NCBI GenBank assembly: GCA_002256385.1
Contig: NKJD01000034.1
Location: forward strand, 1 to 37,469
Source of the DNA: Flavobacterium sp. BFFFF2
Lineage (GTDB): Bacteria; Bacteroidota; Bacteroidia; Flavobacteriales; Flavobacteriaceae
Reading direction: 5' to 3'
DNA: 37,469 nt
Below are positions 31,906-37,469 of this stretch, piece after piece; within the stretch, counting starts at the first letter, position 1; each line of letters starts with the position of its first letter. Position numbers and translations under genes: made by a program. Below the pieces are notes generated by a model that searched no databases, was not told the origin of the DNA, and saw only the letters and a list, made by a program, of their open reading frames with translations.

Positions 31906-33333
31906 ATGCCCACTTCTACAGTTAAATCTAGAGATAAAGTTCCGTTTGTTCAGAAAGCCGCTTTTGGTGCTGGACACTTAGTAAACAATTTGTTTCCGGG
32001 CGCTTTAGGTGTTTTTTCGTTTTTCTTGCTCACCGCTTTTGGCATGGATCCGTTATATGCCGGAATATTGGGCGGATTGCCACGAATTTATGATGCCATC
32101 ATTGATCCAATCATTGGGCATCTTTCCGACAACACCGTTTCAAAATGGGGACGCAGAAGGCCTTTCATTTTTGTGGGTGCTATTTTGAGTGGCTTGTTTT
32201 TCATTGTGTTGTGGCAATTGGACCCGGCTGATACGCAACTGTTTAATTTTTGGTATTTTCTGATCTTTTCACTCGTTTTTTTAACAGGTAATGCGTTGTT
32301 TGCTACACCTTTAATTGGATTGGGATATGAAATGACATCCGATTATAAAGAACGCACCCGACTGATGGGATTCTCTCAAACCATTGGCCAGATTGCTTGG
32401 ATGATAGTGCCCTGGTTTTGGGTGATTATTGCCGATCCAAGCATTTTTAAGACCCAAGCAGAAGGCGTACATAAATTGTCGATTATTGTTGGCGCTATCT
32501 GTATCCTTTTAGGGGTGTTGCCTGCTATTTTTTGCCGAGAAATGGATCAAACCAATTTGGAAATCAAGAAGCAGCACAACAAAAAAATATTTACGGAATT
32601 GCTTTCTCTTTTCAAGAGCATTGGGCAAATTTCAAAGAACAAATCATTTATGAAATTGTGTGCAGCTACTTTTTTGGTGTTCAATGGGTTTCAGATGGTG
32701 GCTTCATTTAGTTATTTTATTATTGTATTTTATTTGTTCAAAGGCGATTACGGAATGGCAGGTACTTGGCCCGCTTGGTTTTCAACCATCAGCGCAGTGT
32801 TTACTGCTTTTTTAATTATTCCTATTATTACTTGGATGTCAAGTAAATTTGGCAAGAAGAACGCGTTTGTTATTTCAACCATTTTATCCATTATCGGATA
32901 TGGGTTAAAGTGGTGGGGCTTTAGTCCGGGCAACCCTTGGCTGATGCTGATTCCCGTTCCTTTGATTGCATTTGGACTTGGCGGCTTGTTCACCTTAATG
33001 ATGAGTATGACTGCGGACGTCTGCGATTTAGACGAATTGGAAAACGGCATGCCTCGTAAAGAAGGCACTTTCGGTGCCATTTATTGGTGGATGGTAAAAT
33101 TAGGACAAGGAATTGCTTTGGTGCTGGCTGGCTGGGTACTTGAAAGCATCGGTTTTGACGCAAGCAAAGCCATTCAAAGTACAGAGACCATTACCAATTT
33201 GCGCTTGTTTGATATTTTTATTCCGATCGTTACGGCGGCCATTGCCATTTGGGTGATGTGGGATTATAATTTATCGGAAGAAAAAGCCAGAGAAATCAAA
33301 GATCAATTGGTGGCTAGGAGAGGGGAGCTTTAG
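31906..33333 (+). CDS. GPH-family sugar:cation symporter (MFS)
   Basis: This 475-residue protein has about twelve membrane segments. The GPH/SLC45 signature is clear: FGAGHLVNNLFPGALGVFSFFL (about 20-41), RIYDAIIDPIIGHLSDNTVSKWGRRRPFIFVGA (about 60-92, the loop 2-3 motif) and SMTADVCDLDELENGMPRKEGTFGAIYWWMVKLGQGIAL (about 366-404). It starts 13 bases after the GH30 stop codon. In this place it most likely imports beta-1,3-gluco-oligosaccharides from the periplasm for the cytosolic phosphorylase and GH17. The substrate is inferred from neighbours only. The gene is followed by tandem repeats rather than a recognised terminator. Confidence 0.9.
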   Translation: MPTSTVKSRDKVPFVQKAAFGAGHLVNNLFPGALGVFSFFLLTAFGMDPLYAGILGGLPRIYDAIIDPIIGHLSDNTVSKWGRRRPFIFVGAILSGLFFIVLWQLDPADTQLFNFWYFLIFSLVFLTGNALFATPLIGLGYEMTSDYKERTRLMGFSQTIGQIAWMIVPWFWVIIADPSIFKTQAEGVHKLSIIVGAICILLGVLPAIFCREMDQTNLEIKKQHNKKIFTELLSLFKSIGQISKNKSFMKLCAATFLVFNGFQMVASFSYFIIVFYLFKGDYGMAGTWPAWFSTISAVFTAFLIIPIITWMSSKFGKKNAFVISTILSIIGYGLKWWGFSPGNPWLMLIPVPLIAFGLGGLFTLMMSMTADVCDLDELENGMPRKEGTFGAIYWWMVKLGQGIALVLAGWVLESIGFDASKAIQSTETITNLRLFDIFIPIVTAAIAIWVMWDYNLSEEKAREIKDQLVARRGEL

Positions 33334-33639
33334 GGATTTTAAATTTTGAATGATTTGAATTTTGAATGATTTGAATTTTGAATGATTTGAGATTGAATAA
33401 TTTGAATTATAAATTTTGAATGATTTGATCTCGATGGCTATCGCGATGAGATTTGGGATTTGAACTTAATCGAGCATGATTGAATAACATTTTTTTTCTG
33501 CCAATCAGCAGATTAATATATTACGATATTTCACTTTTTTAAACACATTACAACATTACAAACTTTAGCTTCGCTCCGTTCGCCCCATTTGTCCCAATGG
33601 GTCTCGGGTCCAACATTATAACATTAAACACACACAAAA
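33334..33639 (+). other. Repeat-bearing intergenic region
   Basis: It contains a 16-bp tandem array (33343-33428), a CGATGGCTATCG hairpin word (33432-33443) and the 20-base CTTTAGCTTCGCTCCGTTCG (33563-33582) shared with 6728-6747. No gene or recognised promoter was found. Confidence 0.6.
33343..33428. repeat. 16-bp tandem repeat, unit ATTTTGAATGATTTGA
   Basis: Three perfect adjacent copies (33343-33358, 33359-33374, 33375-33390), a degenerate interval, then a fourth copy at 33413-33428. The array starts about ten bases after the transporter stop codon. Confidence 0.9.
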
Positions 33640-34563
33640 ATGTCATTTAGAGAAGGTCACTATTTTTCGCCAGAGCAGGCGCGTTTGATGCAAGATCAAC
33701 CTGAGCAGGTTGTTAACTTTTCAGCTATTTCTGAACAAGAAATGTCGGCTGTTTGGCAAGAGACTTTTAAAAGTGGCATGCACGGTATTTGTTTTAGTTT
33801 GTACGAAGACGGACAAAAACCAGGTGACATCATTACCGAACAACAAGTCGATCGGCGCATTCAAATTATAAAACCTCACGTAAAATGGGTTCGTTCCTTT
33901 TCGTGTATCGAAGGCAATGAACACATTGCCCGCATTGCGCACCAAAACGGCCTAAAAACCTTGGTTGGCGCTTGGCTCGGCAGCGATTTGGAATTAAATG
34001 AACAAGAAATCAATGGGCTCATTGCATTAGCCAAAGAGGGTTGTGTTTCTGTGGCTGCTGTGGGCAACGAAGTCATGTACCGCGGCGATTTAACCGAAGA
34101 CCAATTGTTGGCATACATTCATCGGGTAAAAGAAGCGTTGCCAAACATCCCTGTTGGGTACGTTGATGCGTATTATGAATTTTCGCACCGCCCCAGAATT
34201 ACCGAAGCTTGCGATGTGATTTTAACCAATTGTTATCCCTATTGGGAAGGGTGCCCTATTGAATACGCTTTACCACACATGCAAAGTATGTTTGCATCAG
34301 CCAAAGGAGCGGGCAATGGCAAACCAGTGATCATTACCGAAACAGGCTGGCCCAGCCAAGGCGGCGCGCTCAAAGGAGCGGTTGCTTCCTATGAAAATGC
34401 TTTACGTTATTTTATTGAAACCCAACAATGGAGCCAACAAAACAACATCGACATCTTTTACTTTTCATCATTTGACGAATCGTGGAAAGTGGGAGCAGAA
34501 GGCGAAGTGGGTGCTTATTGGGGGATTTGGGATAAGGATGAAAATTTGAAGTTTGAAATTTAG
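33640..34563 (+). CDS. Cytosolic-type GH17 enzyme without signal peptide
   Basis: This 307-residue protein is a compact GH17 barrel: GICFSLYEDGQKPGD (49-63), VRSFSC (84-89), acid/base E144 in AVGNEVM, NCYPYWEGC (197-205) and nucleophile E234 in IITETGWPSQ, then FYFSSFDESWK near 280. The N-terminus (MSFREGHYFSPEQARLM) is hydrophilic with no export signal, so a cytosolic location is inferred, unlike the GH17 encoded at 29132. It would act on imported beta-1,3-gluco-oligosaccharides, either hydrolysing or rearranging them for the phosphorylase. It is separated from the transporter gene by about 300 bases of repeats, so it may have its own promoter. Confidence 0.9.
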   Translation: MSFREGHYFSPEQARLMQDQPEQVVNFSAISEQEMSAVWQETFKSGMHGICFSLYEDGQKPGDIITEQQVDRRIQIIKPHVKWVRSFSCIEGNEHIARIAHQNGLKTLVGAWLGSDLELNEQEINGLIALAKEGCVSVAAVGNEVMYRGDLTEDQLLAYIHRVKEALPNIPVGYVDAYYEFSHRPRITEACDVILTNCYPYWEGCPIEYALPHMQSMFASAKGAGNGKPVIITETGWPSQGGALKGAVASYENALRYFIETQQWSQQNNIDIFYFSSFDESWKVGAEGEVGAYWGIWDKDENLKFEI

Positions 34564-34719
34564 TCCAAAGTCGAAAGCCTAAAGTCCAAAGTCGACCCGA
34601 TCCCGATTGCTATCGGGGCATTGGAACAAATGGGTCGAACATTTAAGATTAAGAGGAGGACTGCCAGTGGCAGTCAGGTACGCGGGCTTTAGCTCGCACA
34701 TTGAAGAATCATTCATTTG

Positions 34720-34760
34720 AAAGTCAAAAGTCAAAAGTCAAAAGTCAAAAGTCAAAAGTC
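34720..34760. repeat. 7-bp tandem repeat AAAAGTC
   Basis: About six head-to-tail copies with no interruption between the cytosolic GH17 and secreted GH16 genes. Confidence 0.85.
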
Positions 34761-34877
34761 ATTTTTTGAGATAATTATCATCCATGAATTTGAGATAGCA
34801 GCTTGGCGAGCGGAATGGGCGAGAGACTTAGTGAATGGTTTTACCTGTTCATCTATATGGTATTGAAGATCAGACAT

Positions 34878-34920
34878 TTCAATCCTTCAATCTTTCAATC
34901 CTTCAATCTTTCAATCTTTT
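34878..34920. repeat. 9-bp tandem repeat, same unit as at 6779
   Basis: About five copies alternating TTCAATCCT and TTCAATCTT, matching the array 28 kb upstream in both unit and variant. Confidence 0.85.
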
Positions 34921-34989
34921 AATTACCAAGTCAGTATAAAACAATAAATCACATAAGACCACCTTTTTAAATTAGTAAACAACCTCATC

Positions 34990-36681
34990 ATGGAAAAAAA
35001 ACTCCTTTTTATTTTATTTTTAATGCAATTGCAATGCAGTTTTGCACAAGTTGATGTGGTTTACAGTAACTTGGTTTGGTCCGATGAATTCAATACCGCC
35101 GGCCCATTAAATACAGGGAATTGGTTTCAACAAACGCAATTGCCCGCTGGTGGAAGTTGGTTTAATAGCGAAGTGCAACATTATACCAACCAAGCCTCCA
35201 ACGCTTTTGTTGATGGGGGAAATTTAAATATTGTGGCCAAAAAAGAAGATTACACCGATCAGGGGATTACCAAAAATTACACCTCTGCCCGATTAAATTC
35301 CAAATTTGCTTTTAAGTATGGCCGTGTCGATGTGCGTGCAAAAATCCCAATGGAAGCGGGTACTTGGCCAGCCATTTGGATGTTGGGCAAAAACGTGAAT
35401 GAACCGGGAGGTTTTTTCTCTTCGAATTTCGGCACCACCGATTGGCCTGCTTGTGGCGAAACCGACATTATGGAACACGGCATTTTTCAGTCGCAACCAG
35501 CCAATTATATTCAAAGTACGCTGCATACACCTTCGTCGCATGGCAATTCGTTTAACAATGGGGGCACCATTGCCTCTGATTTGGCCAATAGTTATCATGT
35601 ATATTCGTTGAATTGGTCGCCTTTTCAAATGTCCTTTTTACTTGATGGCGTGGTGTTTTATACCTACAATCCGGCTATTAAGAACGCGGATACGTGGCCA
35701 TTTGATAAGGAACAATTTATTCTTCTGAACATAGCCATGGGAGGTATTGCAGGTGCCATTGACCCCAATTTTACGCAAACATCTATGCTCATTGATTATG
35801 TGCGGGTGTATCAGAACACCTTGGGTGACACGGTTGGGCCTACGCAATTTACAGCAAGCTTAGGCACTGTGACGGGTACCACAGTGGAGTTGTTGTTAAA
35901 CGCAATCGATAACTCGGGTGCACTTGCCTACACAGTGACTTACAATGGTGTTACTTACACGTCAGCGGGTACTTCGGGGGTTCAAAAATCAATTGTCATT
36001 CCGAATTTAACACCCAATACCAGCTATCAATTTACCATTACTGCAGCCGATTTATCGGGCAATGCGGCGCTTAATAATCCAATTATTTTAAACGCCAATA
36101 CACCAGCCAGTATTCAATGTACGGGCACATCCACCTTGGCCCAACAAGGCAATTTTTCACTGGGGTACAATTATACTTTTCAGACCATCGGCACCGATGT
36201 GAAAATCACTTTTGAATTATTAGACACCAATCGGGTAGGAGTGGTGGCCTATTTGTGGAAACAAAATCCGTTTTCAGAAGCGCAAATGACCAATGTATCT
36301 GGGAATATTTTCACCAAAACCATCTCGGGCCTCAGCAATGGAACGGTGATTACTTATGCTGTTAAATTTGCTTATTCTGGCGGATTGTCGGCAACCAATT
36401 ACATTAGCTATACGGTGGGCACCAATTGCTCTTTTAGTTCCGATCAAAACCTGGTAGCGAGTCAATATTTTTATCCAAACCCAGTTGATAGCATACTCAA
36501 TCTGCAATTAACTGACGATCAAAATCATGTGACACTGACTGATATTGTTGGTAAATTGGTGATGGAAGGAACCGTGCCTGCTGCTTATAGCATCGACATG
36601 AGTGCCAATGAAGCAGGGATTTATTTTTTAAAAGTAACCAATTCAAAAGGCAGTCAAATAGTAAAAATTGTCAAGAATTAA
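34990..36681 (+). CDS. T9SS-secreted multidomain GH16 beta-glucanase
   Basis: This 563-residue protein has a signal peptide (1-19, LQCSFAQ). The GH16 domain (about 27-276) has catalytic motif CGETDIMEHG with nucleophile E157, D159 and acid/base E162, plus YGRVDVRAKIPMEAGTWPAIWML and LIDYVRVYQ. A fibronectin-III-like domain (about 282-372, TNTSYQFTITAADLSGN type) and a further beta-sandwich (about 375-457, FQTIGTDVKITFELLDTNRVGVVAYLWK) follow; the latter may bind carbohydrate. The end is a type A T9SS tail (YFYPNPVDSILNLQL ... EAGIYFLKVTNSKGSQIVKIVK). It probably starts extracellular breakdown of beta-1,3-glucan beyond the cell surface. It complements the lipoprotein GH16 at 24747 and ends with its own terminator. 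Confidence 0.92.
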   Translation: MEKKLLFILFLMQLQCSFAQVDVVYSNLVWSDEFNTAGPLNTGNWFQQTQLPAGGSWFNSEVQHYTNQASNAFVDGGNLNIVAKKEDYTDQGITKNYTSARLNSKFAFKYGRVDVRAKIPMEAGTWPAIWMLGKNVNEPGGFFSSNFGTTDWPACGETDIMEHGIFQSQPANYIQSTLHTPSSHGNSFNNGGTIASDLANSYHVYSLNWSPFQMSFLLDGVVFYTYNPAIKNADTWPFDKEQFILLNIAMGGIAGAIDPNFTQTSMLIDYVRVYQNTLGDTVGPTQFTASLGTVTGTTVELLLNAIDNSGALAYTVTYNGVTYTSAGTSGVQKSIVIPNLTPNTSYQFTITAADLSGNAALNNPIILNANTPASIQCTGTSTLAQQGNFSLGYNYTFQTIGTDVKITFELLDTNRVGVVAYLWKQNPFSEAQMTNVSGNIFTKTISGLSNGTVITYAVKFAYSGGLSATNYISYTVGTNCSFSSDQNLVASQYFYPNPVDSILNLQLTDDQNHVTLTDIVGKLVMEGTVPAAYSIDMSANEAGIYFLKVTNSKGSQIVKIVKN

Positions 36682-36711
36682 GGACAGGCGATTTTATTTA
36701 TTGGTAAAAAT

Positions 36712-36739
36712 AGAGGCGCCTTATTGGCGTCTTTTTTTT
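36712..36739 (+). terminator. Rho-independent terminator
   Basis: AGAGGCGCC pairs with GGCGTCT (one G-U) over a TTATT loop and is followed by a long run of T. It ends the secreted GH16 transcript. Confidence 0.88.
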
Positions 36740-36812
36740 AACACGCGAATAGTTAACGCTGAACCTGAAACACATGTGGGCAAAGACTTCGGCTCCAAAT
36801 CCTTCATCCTGA

Positions 36813-36849
36813 CTCTTTTCTCTTTTCTCTTTTCTCTTTTCTCTTTCTT
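36813..36849. repeat. 7-bp tandem repeat CTCTTTT
   Basis: About five head-to-tail copies just downstream of the 3' end of the minus-strand AraC gene. The period equals that of the AAAAGTC array at 34720. Confidence 0.85.
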
Positions 36850-36864
36850 CTTATAAAGACCAGA

Positions 36865-37365
36865 CTAACCGTTGCTTCTATAAGATGTAGGAAGATATCC
36901 AAATCGTTTTTTAAATGCGGACGAAAATTTACTTGCCGATTCATACCCTACTAACAAGGAGATGAGGTTTATTTTGATTTCGGTGTTTTTTACTAATTGT
37001 TGGGCAAGTAGCAAATTTTTCTCTTTGTGGTATTGAAGCATAGATAAACCAAATACCGACTTAAATATGATTTTCAGTTTGGTCGGGGCCATATAAAGCT
37101 CCTTGGCAATTTGAGTAATCCCAATAAAGGGCAGGTTTAAATGATGCAAGATCATTCTTTCTGCTTTGGCAGCTTTAGAATAATCGGCTACCCCTAGCGA
37201 TATATATTCTTTGAGCCGATTGTCTTGAATGGTATGCGAAAAAAACTGATTTTGAAGGGCTAATGCCGTCTTTTTTATCTCTGACCCTTTGTACGGAAAA
37301 TGACTAAATTGTTTTTCAGTACATGACAAAAAATATATTTCATTGAAAATCAACAAAATAGCCAT
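36865..37365 (-). CDS. Short AraC-family transcriptional regulator
   Basis: This is a 166-residue protein. Residues 75-166 hold the two AraC helix-turn-helix units: IGITQIAKELYMAPTKLKIIFKSVFGLS, and IKINLISLLVGYESASKFSSAFKKRFGYLPTSYR, the latter with the family's C-terminal signature. The N-terminal 75 residues (FLSCTEKQFSHFPYKGSEIKK ...) look like the tail end of a larger sensing domain, and full-length relatives are usually near 300 residues. Upstream in the same frame are two consecutive stops (TAA TGA) and then an open stretch containing LYLYKLDWYSSSEKLC to the window edge. The gene could therefore be a 5'-truncated or nonsense-mutated AraC gene. A genuine short form is the alternative. 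Confidence 0.7.
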   Translation of the reverse strand: MAILLIFNEIYFLSCTEKQFSHFPYKGSEIKKTALALQNQFFSHTIQDNRLKEYISLGVADYSKAAKAERMILHHLNLPFIGITQIAKELYMAPTKLKIIFKSVFGLSMLQYHKEKNLLLAQQLVKNTEIKINLISLLVGYESASKFSSAFKKRFGYLPTSYRSNG

Positions 37366-37469
37366 AAAGAAATTTGGATAAAAGACTGATATTCATTACA
37401 TTAGAGAATTATTACCACATAATTTTTCTGATGAAGAATACCAGTCCAGTTTGTAAAGATAAAGAGTTA
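37366..37469 (-). other. Upstream flank of the AraC gene at the window edge
   Basis: On the minus strand the frame of the AraC gene is open from 37467 down to about 37400 and is then broken by TAA TGA before the ATG at 37365. Whether this is coding remnant or chance cannot be decided here. Confidence 0.3.

Larger units (their letters stand above)
34564..34989 (+). other. Intergenic region packed with short repeats and hairpins
   Basis: It contains two AGTCCAAAGTC words (34562-34594), hairpin CCCGAT-TGCT-ATCGGG (34602-34617), hairpin GACTGCC-AGT-GGCAGTC (34659-34675), a 7-bp array of AAAAGTC (about six copies, 34720-34760) and a 9-bp array of TTCAATCCT/TTCAATCTT (34878-34920). No gene was found. 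The promoter of the GH16 gene at 34990 should lie near its right end but was not recognised. Confidence 0.6.

Overview
The window is chromosomal DNA from a member of the Bacteroidota, most likely a Flavobacteriaceae species close to Flavobacterium. The grounds are AT-rich DNA, two proteins with C-terminal type IX secretion (T9SS) tails, promoters of the TTG...TAnnTTTG type, a bacterial geranylgeranylglyceryl-phosphate synthase, beta-propeller sensor regulators, and signal peptides ending in the flavobacterial 'FAQ/YSQ' style.

Layout. 1-315 is the 5' end of an IS982-family insertion sequence on the minus strand, cut by the window edge. 335-5347 holds a TPR protein, a propeller-type HisKA_2 sensor kinase and a REC-AraC response regulator, with a probable gene remnant between the last two. 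5837-6560 holds a small membrane protein and a duplicated terminator cassette. 6951-11072 is a compact housekeeping run: small conserved protein, GGGP synthase, PnuC, a NadR-like kinase fused to DUF4301, and ArfB. 11165-12699 carries a DUF2975/XRE pair and a HigBA-type toxin-antitoxin pair. 12763-14291 (minus strand) is an MlaF/MlaE lipid-transport ABC pair.

15014-36681 is a beta-1,3-glucan (laminarin-type) utilisation locus. It contains a T9SS-secreted probable glycan-binding protein, a membrane-tethered propeller-LuxR regulator, a GH2-like TIM barrel fused to an outer-membrane beta-barrel, a surface glycan-binding-type lipoprotein, a GH16 lipoprotein, a probable GH149 beta-1,3-oligoglucan phosphorylase without a signal peptide, an exported GH17, a GH30 lipoprotein, a GPH-family sugar transporter, a second GH17 without a signal peptide, and a T9SS-secreted GH16. 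No SusC/SusD pair is present. The inferred flow is: capture and endo-cleavage at the surface (GH16s and binding proteins), passage through the outer membrane possibly via the enzyme-barrel fusion, trimming and debranching outside the inner membrane (GH17, GH30), uptake by the GPH transporter, and cytosolic phosphorolysis and hydrolysis (GH149, GH17). The window ends with a short AraC-type regulator on the minus strand.

The strongest leads are the glycosidase/beta-barrel fusion as a possible SusCD substitute, the abrupt change in arginine codon choice inside that same gene, and the NMN-kinase/DUF4301 fusion. Assignments rest on reading the translations. No searches were run, so family names without a diagnostic motif are judgements.
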